From Sva-07 sp041685755 (GTDB lineage: Bacteria; Actinomycetota; Acidimicrobiia; Acidimicrobiales; Ilumatobacteraceae), in NCBI GenBank assembly GCA_041685755.1, contig JAWLFC010000080.1:1-14633 (forward strand): a DNA stretch of 14,633 nt, read 5' to 3'. Under the pieces are notes generated by a model. It had not been told where the DNA came from. It worked only from the letters and a program-made list of their open reading frames with translations, and made no database searches. Shown piece after piece: positions 5,834-13,295 of the stretch. Position 1 is the stretch's first letter; every line of letters starts with the position of its first letter. Position numbers and translations under genes: made by a program.

Positions 5834-6718
5834 ATGGGGATCGATCACCGGTTGACGACTCGACAGATGGCCGAGTTCGTCGCCGACGGCTACCTGCGGT
5901 TCGAGGCCGTCGTGCCGCCCGACGTGAACGAGCGGGGCATCGACGAGATGCGCCGGCTCGAAGCCGAACGGCTCGGCCCCGATGGCATGAAACCGCCGCA
6001 CACCGGGACCCCGCTCGGCGAGTGCTACCCGCCGCCCTCGGCGATCGGTGAGTACCTGCGACTCCCGGAGATCCGCGGGATCATCGAATCGTTCCTCGGA
6101 CCGGACCCGACCTTCGACCACGACTGGACACACCACATCCACCCCCGCTCGACCTACGTACAACCGTTGCACGTCGACGCCATCACCGACACCGACGACC
6201 CGACGTTCGACATCCAACTGTTCTGGTACCCCCACGACGTCGCCGCCGGCGAGGGTGGCACCCGGTTCGTGCCCGGCACCCACCTGCGCCGCGTCCGGTC
6301 GTCGGGCCTCGACCGCTACCAGCACATCGCCGGCGAGCAGCAGTACTCCGGCCCGGCCGGCACGGTCGTGGTCTTCCACCACGGCCTGTGGCACGCCGGC
6401 CAGCCCAACCCCGGTGACGGCCACCGCTGGATGCACAAGGTCCGCCTCAACCCGACGGTGCCGCAGGTCCGCCGCTGGAACACCGACGACCTCGACGAAT
6501 TCCAGAATCCGCCGTCCGACCACGTCTTCGCTCGCATGATGCCCGACAGCGTGGCGCAGGTCCTGCGGCGGATGCAGCCGTGGATGAGCATCACCGACCA
6601 CCGCAACGAGCAGGTCCAACGCGCCCGACTGTGGCGGTACCTCACCGGTGACGAGACCTACGACGTCGACCACTACCTGACCCGGCTGGAGGGTCGCGCC
6701 GCGCTGGTCGGGTCGTGA
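5834..6718 (+). CDS. Phytanoyl-CoA dioxygenase (PhyH) family Fe(II)/2-oxoglutarate oxygenase
   Basis: Members of this family hydroxylate a C-H bond using Fe(II), O2 and 2-oxoglutarate. This 294-residue protein shows the full metal triad: H113-x-D115 (PLHVDAITD) and H187 (LWHAGQPN). R198 lies 11 residues after the distal His, the spacing at which human PhyH binds the 2-oxoglutarate carboxylate (H264/R275). GEGGTRFVPGTH (139-150) is the usual strand-turn segment. ATG 5834 was chosen because the upstream in-frame codons run back through the whiB hairpin and show no homology. There is no ribosome-binding site, so the message may be leaderless. The stop overlaps the next gene. The substrate is unknown; family members act on fatty acyl-CoAs, small natural products and ectoine. 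Confidence 0.88.
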   Translation: MGIDHRLTTRQMAEFVADGYLRFEAVVPPDVNERGIDEMRRLEAERLGPDGMKPPHTGTPLGECYPPPSAIGEYLRLPEIRGIIESFLGPDPTFDHDWTHHIHPRSTYVQPLHVDAITDTDDPTFDIQLFWYPHDVAAGEGGTRFVPGTHLRRVRSSGLDRYQHIAGEQQYSGPAGTVVVFHHGLWHAGQPNPGDGHRWMHKVRLNPTVPQVRRWNTDDLDEFQNPPSDHVFARMMPDSVAQVLRRMQPWMSITDHRNEQVQRARLWRYLTGDETYDVDHYLTRLEGRAALVGS

Positions 6719-6990
6719 TGACGCAGCGTCAGCAGATCCTCCATCTCTGGGCGAACGGATCGGCGCTCGATTCGGGGACGGTCGGCTGGGCGTTCCACGA
6801 CGGAACCGCCGGCGCCGGCCCGACGCTGCCCGAGGCGACACCGCCCTACGCCAACGGTGTCGACGCGCTACGCGACGGCTGGATGCTGCTGCAGTCCTCG
6901 CAACTCGCGGCACCACTTCCGGGCAACGAACACCTCAACGACTACCTCGAGTACGAGTTCGTCTTCGAGCGACGACTGGAGCTCCCGTGA
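6715..6990 (+). CDS. Conserved-looking small protein of unknown function
   Basis: This 91-residue soluble protein has no domain I can name. It contains aromatic-rich segments (LWANGSALDSGTVGWAFHDG at 11-30, DALRDGWMLLQSSQLAAPLPG at 50-70) and ends in a probable beta strand, LEYEFVFERRLE. The pattern resembles small single-domain proteins that end in a YEF-FE strand, but that is only an impression. GTG 6715 overlaps the PhyH stop by 4 nt and ATG 6718 by 1 nt, so the start is uncertain by one residue. Its own stop overlaps the PPK2 start by GTGA. It is therefore very likely translated as the middle gene of a three-gene operon. Confidence 0.75.
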   Translation: MMTQRQQILHLWANGSALDSGTVGWAFHDGTAGAGPTLPEATPPYANGVDALRDGWMLLQSSQLAAPLPGNEHLNDYLEYEFVFERRLELP

Positions 6991-7808
6991 ACGAGAAGCG
7001 ACGGCCCTCACCCGTCGAGACGATCGACGAGATGCAGAACGAGCTGCCCCACGACGAGACGATCGACAACAAGGAGTACAAGCGAGATCTCGAGGCACTG
7101 CAGATCGAACTCCTCAAGGCCCAGCGTTGCATCAAGGAGGTCGGCGACCGAGTGGTGATCGTCTTCGAGGGTCGTGATGCGGCAGGCAAGGGCGGATCGA
7201 TCAAGCGATTTCGCCAGCACCTCAACCCTCGAGGTGGCGAGCACGTCGCGCTCCCCAAGCCCAACGAGGCCGAACGAACCCAGTGGTACTTCCAGCGTTA
7301 CGTCGCTCACCTCCCATCGGCCGGTGAGATCACGATGTTCGACCGGTCCTGGTACAACCGCGCCGGCGTCGAGAAGGTGATGGGGTTCTGCACACCGCAG
7401 GAGCACGCGCTGTTCCTGCGTCAGGTCCCCGACTTCGAACAGTCGCTCGTCGGCAGCGGGATCCGGCTGTTCAAGCTGTGGTTCACGGTGTCGAAGGCCC
7501 GCCAGAAGCAGCGCTTCGACGACCGGCGCGAGGACCCGCTCAAGCAGTGGAAGATGTCGCCGATCGACGAGGTCAGCGTGGCGAAGTACGACGAGTACAC
7601 CGAAGCCCGCAACGAGATGCTGCTCGCCACCGACACCCTCGTCGCTCCCTGGACGATCGTGAACTCGAACGAGAAGAAGCGGGCCCGCCTCGGCGCGATC
7701 CGCAGCGTGCTGCACTCACTCGACTACGAGCACAAGGACCACGACGTCGTCGGTGAGCCCGATCCACGGGTGGTACGCACGGCCCGCTCGGTGTTCATCG
7801 ACAACTGA
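6987..7808 (+). CDS. ppk2: Polyphosphate kinase 2 (PPK2, class I)
   Basis: PPK2 transfers phosphate between polyphosphate and nucleoside diphosphates; class I enzymes mostly use polyphosphate to remake GTP or ATP. The 273 residues match the single-domain length. Motifs in order are Walker A EGRDAAGKGG (61-70), Walker B MFDRSWYNR (117-125) and the lid RFDDRREDPLKQWK (176-189). The GTG start overlaps the preceding stop and has TGGAG 5 nt upstream. The N-terminal 30 residues are acidic and outside the core. It may link the operon to energy storage or nucleotide balance, but no regulatory site was seen. Only 8 nt separate its stop from the convergent ferredoxin gene. Confidence 0.94.
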   Translation: MNEKRRPSPVETIDEMQNELPHDETIDNKEYKRDLEALQIELLKAQRCIKEVGDRVVIVFEGRDAAGKGGSIKRFRQHLNPRGGEHVALPKPNEAERTQWYFQRYVAHLPSAGEITMFDRSWYNRAGVEKVMGFCTPQEHALFLRQVPDFEQSLVGSGIRLFKLWFTVSKARQKQRFDDRREDPLKQWKMSPIDEVSVAKYDEYTEARNEMLLATDTLVAPWTIVNSNEKKRARLGAIRSVLHSLDYEHKDHDVVGEPDPRVVRTARSVFIDN

Positions 7809-7816
7809 GCGGCCCG

Positions 7817-8158
7817 TCAGAGGGCGCGGGCGATGCGGCGACGTGCCTTGGAGCGCGCCGAGCCCTTGATGCGACGTTTGCGCAGTCGCCCCGACAGCTC
7901 GGCGTCGTCGACGACGTGCTCGACGACCTCGAGCGCGAGGCCGCGTCCGGAGACCCGCTCCAGCACGACCGGATCGGACGAGCGTGGCCGGAGCACCACG
8001 ACAGCGCCGTGGCAGATGTCGAGGCAGGGCACGTCGACCACCGTGGTGCTGCGCCGGAGTTCACGTTCGACCGTGCGGTAGCCGTCGGCACGTCGACAGT
8101 CCTTGCCCGTGCAGAGCCCGATCTGCGCGCCGTCCTTGCCGCTCACACCTGCGCTCAA
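7817..8158 (-). CDS. Thioredoxin-fold [2Fe-2S] ferredoxin-like protein
   Basis: Four cysteines in a C16-x4-C21 ... C45-x3-C49 arrangement (LCTGKDCRR, VPCLDICHGAVVV) match thioredoxin-like [2Fe-2S] ferredoxins, which carry single electrons. The protein is 113 residues long. After residue 90 it has an unusual Arg/Lys-rich tail (KRRIKGSARSKARRR) that could bind acidic partners or nucleic acid. The chosen TTG start at 8158 overlaps the ferritin stop as TTGA; a GTG four codons later (8146) is the alternative. Its position directly after a ferritin gene suggests it may reduce stored iron, as Bfd does for bacterioferritin, although it is not a Bfd homologue. Confidence 0.75.
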   Translation of the reverse strand: MSAGVSGKDGAQIGLCTGKDCRRADGYRTVERELRRSTTVVDVPCLDICHGAVVVLRPRSSDPVVLERVSGRGLALEVVEHVVDDAELSGRLRKRRIKGSARSKARRRIARAL

Positions 8159-8598
8159 GCGATCGAGTAGTCGCGCAGGAGCTTGTTCATCTCGATCACG
8201 TGCAGCTCCTCCTGGCCGATCTGGCCGCGGGCGTACTCCTCGAGGTAGATCGACGTGCCCTCGGTCAGCCCGAGCAACTGACGGTACAACTCGAGTGCCC
8301 GACGCTCGTGCGCGATCGACTCCTGGAGGATGACCTCGATGGCGTGGTCGTGCGACTCCTCGATCGGTGCAATGCCTTGTTCGGGATGCCCGCCGAGGCC
8401 GGTGAGGATCTCACCGGCCTGCTGGGCGTGCATCAGCGACTCGGCCGCCTGGGCCTTCATGAAGTCGACCAGCGGCAACCGGTTCGGCCCGGTGATCACC
8501 AACGCATAGTGGGTGTACCGCACCACCCCGGAGAGCTCGGCCTTGAGGATCTCGTTGAGAACCGGGTTGACGGCGTCGGTGTCGATGATCGTGTGCAC
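8155..8598 (-). CDS. Ferritin-like (bacterioferritin-type) diiron protein
   Basis: This 147-residue four-helix ferritin-like protein probably oxidises or stores iron. Likely ligands are E21 (ILKAELSGVV), H57 (AESLMHAQQ), E93 (ILQESIAHE) and E130-x2-H133 (GQEELH). Where bacterioferritin has ExxH in helix B, this protein reads E53-S-L-M-H57, so the glutamate is shifted by one and a serine occupies the usual position. I recall this as a feature of a bacterioferritin subfamily resembling Pseudomonas PA4880. No clear haem-binding methionine is identifiable. GTG 8598 has a GGAG site 7 nt upstream. It is the first gene of a pair with the downstream ferredoxin. The PII-like gene upstream is separated by a hairpin, so it probably has its own promoter in the 68-nt gap or is expressed by read-through. 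Confidence 0.85.
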   Translation of the reverse strand: MHTIIDTDAVNPVLNEILKAELSGVVRYTHYALVITGPNRLPLVDFMKAQAAESLMHAQQAGEILTGLGGHPEQGIAPIEESHDHAIEVILQESIAHERRALELYRQLLGLTEGTSIYLEEYARGQIGQEELHVIEMNKLLRDYSIA

Positions 8599-8633
8599 GA
8601 AGGGTCTCCATCCATCTGGGGGGTGTGTCCATC

Positions 8634-8661
8634 ATGTCGCGCCGCCGAGGCGATGCGACAT
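8634..8661 (-). terminator. Hairpin after the dab operon
   Basis: ATGTCGC and GCGACAT (7 bp) flank a further GCC/GGC pairing with a 3-nt bulge, 5 nt after the PII-like stop on the minus strand. It is the probable end of the dabB-dabA-PII transcript; no T-tract. Confidence 0.5.
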
Positions 8662-8666
8662 CGTGA

Positions 8667-8993
8667 TCAGGTGAAATAGTCGGGTCGGCTCACGTGGGTC
8701 TCCGAGACGAAGAGCACCCCACCGCTGCGCCCGTCGAGGAACCGCCGGATCCCGGCGATCAGGGCCTCGGAGCGCTCCATGGGCACGACGGTGATCAGCA
8801 TCGACATGCTGGCGCGATCGTTGAAGAGGAGCCTGCCCTGGTGGTGTCCGGTGTGACCGAACCCCGACACGTTCGACAGCGCGGTGTAGCCGGTCGCGCC
8901 GGCATCGAGGAACAGGTCGCGGACGGCGTTGACATCGTCGCCGTCGACGACGACTTCGATCTTGGCCATGGCGGTGAGGTTGGTCCAGGTCAT
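8667..8993 (-). CDS. PII-like signalling protein of the DAB operon
   Basis: This 108-residue protein has the PII-like ferredoxin fold pattern: AKIEVVVDGDDVNAVRDLFL (10-29), the GFGHTGHHQGR loop (44-53), a second beta-alpha-beta unit and a final SGGVLFVSETHVSR (90-103). The canonical T-loop with uridylylated tyrosine is absent. PII-like genes are known beside dabAB in other bacteria and are thought to regulate inorganic carbon uptake, possibly through nucleotide or bicarbonate binding. ATG 8993 overlaps the dabA stop as ATGA and has GGAG 6 nt upstream; the alternative ATG 8969 gives a classical PII-like start (MAKIEVV) but has no ribosome-binding site. It probably controls DabAB activity. Confidence 0.8.
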   Translation of the reverse strand: MTWTNLTAMAKIEVVVDGDDVNAVRDLFLDAGATGYTALSNVSGFGHTGHHQGRLLFNDRASMSMLITVVPMERSEALIAGIRRFLDGRSGGVLFVSETHVSRPDYFT

Positions 8994-11569
8994 CGGGTCT
9001 CCAATGGGGTGAGCAGTGGTGCCGCCGGTGCGGCGTCGGGATCGGCGGCCTGCCAGGGTTGCCAGCCGCTCGGTGTGTGCAACGACCAACCATCCTGCTC
9101 GCGTTCGCGGGCGACGACATGGATCCATTCGCCGTCGACGAGATCACGGAGTCCGGGGTTGCGCCGGATGATCGACTCGACCCGGTCGAGAGGGGCCTGG
9201 ACCACGGCCAGCAGTCGCAACGGGTCGTGGGCGCGCTGATCGCCGAGCATCACCGACTGCATCGGCAGACCCACGGCCAGGTCACCCGACTCACCGACGA
9301 CCACACCGACGCCGCCGACCGGATTGTGCAGCATCTTGTCGCCGGCGCCGAACACCTCGGGCGCCACGGTCGAGAAGTAGTACTGCGCCGAGATCCACTG
9401 CGCCACGACCAGCGGTGCGGTCATGATCGTCTCGAGCGCCACTCCCTCGGGGTCGCGCTCGGCGACGTAACTGTGCAGGAAACAGCGCCCGGCGAGGTCG
9501 TGCTCGGCGGTGATCGAACGGGGCCCGATGACGAACGCGGCGTTGCCCGCGAGGCCCCACTCGGGACGAACCTCGGCCCAGTCGTGGCCGCGGTCGCGGA
9601 CGCGCTCGGGGTTGCCGGGCAGCCGCTCGGCGCGCTCGCGGGCGTTGCGCTCACCGGCGACGGCGAGATCGCGCTGCAGGGCGTCGACGAGCGTCTGCGT
9701 CGTCGCCGGCATCGCGTCGCGGTCGAACACGGTCACCGTGTCGGCGGTCGTGTCGTGCTGGGCGGCGACGAACCACGTGTCGTCGGGGATCTGGATGCCC
9801 CGCTCGACGAGGCCGGCGCGCACGGCCGGGTCGTTGAGGATGGCGGCGGCGATCCTGGCGCTGGCACCGCCGGGCGCTCCGCCGCACGCGCCGCAGTCGA
9901 GTGACGACGCATGCGGATTGTTGACGGTCTCGCTGCCGTGGCCGCACAGCACCACGACCGGAGCGAAGTCGGCCATGCCGATCGTCGTGACGATCGCCTC
10001 GGCGAACAACGTGCGCTCGTCGAGCGACAGCCCCGCCTGCAGATCGGCCGCCGCGACCTCGTCGACGACGGGCACGGTACGGGGGCGACGACGCCACCAG
10101 GGCTGGCGGCGTTCGGCGTCGAGCGGGGCCCGCCCGGGAGCGAGGGTGCGAGCCGCAGCGAGTGGGCCGGCGAACCAACCGGCGGATTCGGCGAGGGCGA
10201 ACGGGGAGGCGATGCCGCCCTTGGCGGCGTAGAACGCGTCGTGGAGGCCTGCGGTCGCCGAGCAGGTCGACAAGAACGACCGATCGTCGTCGACGGCGAC
10301 CTCGACGATCTCGTGGCGAGGCGTGACGAGCACCGGACAACGGGCCTGGCCGGTGTCGGCTCCGAGTGGGCGCCAGCGCACGGGGACGCCGAAGAAACCG
10401 GCGAAGCCGAAGGTCTCGTACGCGCCGAGCGACTCGAGATGGCGGCGGAAGCCCTCCGAGCGCACGTCGATGCAGAACACGAGCTGCGCGTCCGGCCGCG
10501 CACCGTCACCGACGGCACCGGGCGGAGCGGTGAGCCGGGCGAGGAGGCGATCGCGGAAGCTCCACTCGTGGGCGCTGAGCCAGATCGCGTGACGAGTGTC
10601 CTCCCTCACCGAGTCGAGCACGGCGGCCACGGCCGCCAGTTCGTCGGCGGTCGGGCTCCCCACGGTGAACGCGTCCGCAGCGGCCGCGACGCGCTGGTCG
10701 ACGCCGGGGCCGGCGGGGTGGGCGGGGATGATGGCGAGGTCGAGGTGCTGCGGGGCGACGTGGTCGAGCGCAGCGCGGACTGCAGCGAGGTCGAGCGCCC
10801 GCAGGCGCACGCCGCCACGATCAGCCGGGGCCCAGTCGTCACACCATCGGGCGAAGCTGGCCCACCCCGGTGTGCGCAGCAGGAGTGCCCGCAGGGCGTC
10901 GATGCGTTCCTCGTCACCGACGCCGTGCTCGGTGAACGCGAGGTCGAGCATCTCCAACGGGTCGTCCGGCAGGGCGCCGAGGCGGCGACGGCCGTCGCGT
11001 CCGATCAGCTTGGCGAGTCGGCGATCGCCGCCGGCAACCGCCCGCCACGACCGGTAGAACCCGAGGTTGCGATCGGGCATCGCCCACGGGACGTGTGCGT
11101 CGTCGACGAACGCAGCGCACCACCGCACGACGAGGTCGTCGAGCGCGTCCTGGGTCGGATCGCTCGGCACGGTGGCGTCGTCGCCGGGGCCGTGGAGGAG
11201 GTCCCAACGCACGATGTCGACGGGTTGGACGCTGCAGCTGAGCGGCAGTGGCGCGGCGTCGACGACGGCCGGCAGGTTGCGCCGGATCGCGACGTCGAGG
11301 TCGGCATCGGTGATCACACCCCGCCGGTGTTCGGCGCGGAACTCGGCGAGACTCAGATGGGTCCGAGCGGAGAACCACTGCCGGGCGGTTCGGGTCGCCT
11401 CGTCGAAGTGACGCTCCTGGAGACCGCCGAGCGGGTTGACGGCGACGAACGATGTCAATGGCCAATAGGGAGCCAGTGAGGCCCCGGCCCGCGCCACGTC
11501 GGCACCGAGGCGGCTGCGCTCGACGTCGTTCAAGGTGGTCCGATCAGGCGTGGTGGTGCTGGTGGTCAT
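8990..11569 (-). CDS. dabA: DabA, zinc beta-carbonic-anhydrase-like subunit of the DAB inorganic carbon pump (DUF2309)
   Basis: DabA binds Zn and, with DabB, is thought to hydrate CO2 to bicarbonate in one direction, driven by the ion gradient, at the cytoplasmic face of the membrane. The 859 residues begin with the family's typical start (PLTSFVAVNPLGGLQERHF, 37-55). The four active-site residues shown for Halothiobacillus DabA (C351, D353, H524, C539) appear as C366-I-D368 with R370 in FCIDVRSEG, H544 in LCGHGSETVNNPH, and C559 in SLDCGACGG. The H-to-C spacing of 15 is identical. ATG 11569 overlaps the dabB stop as ATGA; the frame is open far upstream across dabB but carries no homology there. 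The stop overlaps the PII-like start in the same way. Confidence 0.94.
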   Translation of the reverse strand: MTTSTTTPDRTTLNDVERSRLGADVARAGASLAPYWPLTSFVAVNPLGGLQERHFDEATRTARQWFSARTHLSLAEFRAEHRRGVITDADLDVAIRRNLPAVVDAAPLPLSCSVQPVDIVRWDLLHGPGDDATVPSDPTQDALDDLVVRWCAAFVDDAHVPWAMPDRNLGFYRSWRAVAGGDRRLAKLIGRDGRRRLGALPDDPLEMLDLAFTEHGVGDEERIDALRALLLRTPGWASFARWCDDWAPADRGGVRLRALDLAAVRAALDHVAPQHLDLAIIPAHPAGPGVDQRVAAAADAFTVGSPTADELAAVAAVLDSVREDTRHAIWLSAHEWSFRDRLLARLTAPPGAVGDGARPDAQLVFCIDVRSEGFRRHLESLGAYETFGFAGFFGVPVRWRPLGADTGQARCPVLVTPRHEIVEVAVDDDRSFLSTCSATAGLHDAFYAAKGGIASPFALAESAGWFAGPLAAARTLAPGRAPLDAERRQPWWRRRPRTVPVVDEVAAADLQAGLSLDERTLFAEAIVTTIGMADFAPVVVLCGHGSETVNNPHASSLDCGACGGAPGGASARIAAAILNDPAVRAGLVERGIQIPDDTWFVAAQHDTTADTVTVFDRDAMPATTQTLVDALQRDLAVAGERNARERAERLPGNPERVRDRGHDWAEVRPEWGLAGNAAFVIGPRSITAEHDLAGRCFLHSYVAERDPEGVALETIMTAPLVVAQWISAQYYFSTVAPEVFGAGDKMLHNPVGGVGVVVGESGDLAVGLPMQSVMLGDQRAHDPLRLLAVVQAPLDRVESIIRRNPGLRDLVDGEWIHVVAREREQDGWSLHTPSGWQPWQAADPDAAPAAPLLTPLETR

Positions 11570-13212
11570 GCGGGCTCTCCGACCGTCATGCGCTCCGTTG
11601 CGGCGCGCGGGGTGGGCACGATGTCGGGTGCACTGGGGCGAGGGCGTTGCTCGGTACCGGCGGCAGCCGGTGGGAGAGCACCCGTCGAGAACAGCCAGGC
11701 GTACACGCCACGCCGCAGTGATGCTCCGCCGTCGCCCGGGAGGAACGCAACCACCGAGGCAGCGGCGCCGACCACGCCCAGGCTGACGGCGACCCACACC
11801 GGGCCGACCGCCGCGGGAACCTCGTAGGGCACGACGTCGACGACGAACGTCTCGAACAGCGTGATGCCACCGACGTAGCCGAAGACCCCGACCACGACGC
11901 CGGCGGCGGCCGTCAGCATGGTGGTCGTCGCGGCGAAGGGCGCCGACGCCATCCATCCGTTCGCTGCCCGACCGATCGACAGGGTGCCGAACACCACGAT
12001 CAGGATCGTGGCGGCGGCCGTCAGGTGCGGATCGATGATCCACAGCGCCAGCCCGAACGCCGCGAGCGGTGCCGCCAACCCGGTCACCACACGAGCCGGC
12101 ATCGAGCGCAACACCGACGCATCGTCGCGACCGAGGTGCGGGCGGTCGTTCTGTCGTGACAGACCGGTGATCGCGGCGCCGGCACCCAGGAACATCGTCG
12201 CCTTGTAGAGCGCATGTCCGACGATGTGGAACAGCGCCGCGGCGAAGGCACCGACGCCGAGCTGGAGCACCATGAACCCCATCTGCCCCGACGTCGACCA
12301 GACCAGGCCGCCCTTGACGTCGGTGCGCACCAACATCACCGCGGTCGCCAGGAGCGCGGTGAGGAGGCCCAGGACGAACGCCAGGGTCAGCGCACTGACC
12401 GAGGAGGCGTAGATCGGCGAGAACCGGATCAGCAGGACCCCAGCGCCGTTGACCACACCGGCGTGGAGCAGCGCCGACACGGGAGTCGGAGCGGCCAGCG
12501 TCGACGGCAGCCACCGGTGGATGGGCACGAGGGCCGAGCGGGCGACCCCGGCGACGACGAGCAGCAGCGCCACGATCGTGAGCGCGTCGAGGCCGACGAT
12601 CTGTTCGGCGTCGAGTGCGCCGGCGTCAGCACCGACGGCTCGCATGTCGATGTCGCCGATCGTGGCGAAGGCGACGAAGACGGCCGCGAGGAGCGCGGTG
12701 TCACCGATCAGGAAGCTCCAGCCGGTGCGGCGCTGCGCCTCGACCGCCGGCCGCCACGGCGCCCGGTGTCCGACGAGTGCCACGAGGGCGAGGCTGGTGA
12801 TCACCCAGGCCACGAGGAGGCCCGATGCCGTCGCTGCGGTGGCGACGGTGATCGTGGACGCGGTGAGCACGAGCGCGAGCACGTGGAAGCGTCGGGCCCG
12901 GGGATCACAGCGAAGTGACCGCGAGGCGAACGACTGCACCACCACCCCGACCAGCGCCGTCAGGGTGATGAGCACGCCGCCCACCCGATCGGCCGACAGA
13001 CCGAACGCTGCCCGTCCGTCGTCGAACTCGACGACGGCTGCGAACGAATCGTCGACGGCGACGGCGATCAGCGTCGCCACAGCGGCGACCAGCGAGAGTC
13101 CGCTGGCGGCGACGGCGACCCGGGCGCCAACAGCGGCTCGGAGATCGAACAGCTGGATCGCCCCAGCAGCGAGCACGAGAACCAGTGGTGTGGCGATCAG
13201 GACCCAGAACAT
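11566..13212 (-). CDS. dabB: DabB, NuoL/Mrp-like membrane subunit of the DAB inorganic carbon pump
   Basis: This polytopic membrane protein belongs to the proton-translocating antiporter family and should pass cations to energise DabA. Most of its 548 residues are hydrophobic helices. Family marks are the segment WLPSTLAAPTPVSALLHAG, corresponding to the Proton_antipo_M core, then VKGGLVWSTSGQMGFM and HIVGHALYKATMFLGAGA with the helix lysine and histidines used in proton transfer in NuoL. A cytoplasmic Pro/Ala-rich tail follows the last helix. I chose ATG 13212 because AGGG lies 8 nt upstream; GTG 13221 would add three residues. It overlaps dabA by 4 nt and leads the dabB-dabA-PII operon. Confidence 0.9.
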   Translation of the reverse strand: MFWVLIATPLVLVLAAGAIQLFDLRAAVGARVAVAASGLSLVAAVATLIAVAVDDSFAAVVEFDDGRAAFGLSADRVGGVLITLTALVGVVVQSFASRSLRCDPRARRFHVLALVLTASTITVATAATASGLLVAWVITSLALVALVGHRAPWRPAVEAQRRTGWSFLIGDTALLAAVFVAFATIGDIDMRAVGADAGALDAEQIVGLDALTIVALLLVVAGVARSALVPIHRWLPSTLAAPTPVSALLHAGVVNGAGVLLIRFSPIYASSVSALTLAFVLGLLTALLATAVMLVRTDVKGGLVWSTSGQMGFMVLQLGVGAFAAALFHIVGHALYKATMFLGAGAAITGLSRQNDRPHLGRDDASVLRSMPARVVTGLAAPLAAFGLALWIIDPHLTAAATILIVVFGTLSIGRAANGWMASAPFAATTTMLTAAAGVVVGVFGYVGGITLFETFVVDVVPYEVPAAVGPVWVAVSLGVVGAAASVVAFLPGDGGASLRRGVYAWLFSTGALPPAAAGTEQRPRPSAPDIVPTPRAATERMTVGEPA

Positions 13213-13221
13213 CGACGGCAC

Positions 13222-13295
13222 CCTAATACCGGAACTTCAATTCATACAACCCGAAATAGATATCGTGGATTCTCGTATCCCGGATCGTCCCGTCC
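13222..13295 (-). promoter_or_regulatory. AT-rich leader upstream of dabB
   Basis: This 74-nt gap between the acylase stop and dabB is distinctly AT-richer than its surroundings and includes the 6-bp palindrome GATATC. It is the only non-coding DNA before the dab operon and so probably holds its promoter. I could not assign a convincing -35/-10 pair or operator. Confidence 0.35.

Noticed and set aside
5225..6916. A 563-codon open frame on the minus strand opposite whiB, PhyH and the 91-residue gene
   Set aside because: Low-complexity Arg/Val/Gly composition typical of the antisense of GC-rich genes, no recognisable domain, and it opposes well-supported genes.
9911..11479. A 522-codon open frame on the plus strand opposite dabA
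   Set aside because: It is the complement of a confident dabA reading frame, with Glu/Gly/Val-biased composition and no motif.
11570..12514. An upstream extension of the dabA frame giving 1174 residues
   Set aside because: The extension runs through dabB in another frame with Arg/Gly-rich noise; the ATGA overlap and the family's N-terminal motif fix the start at 11569.
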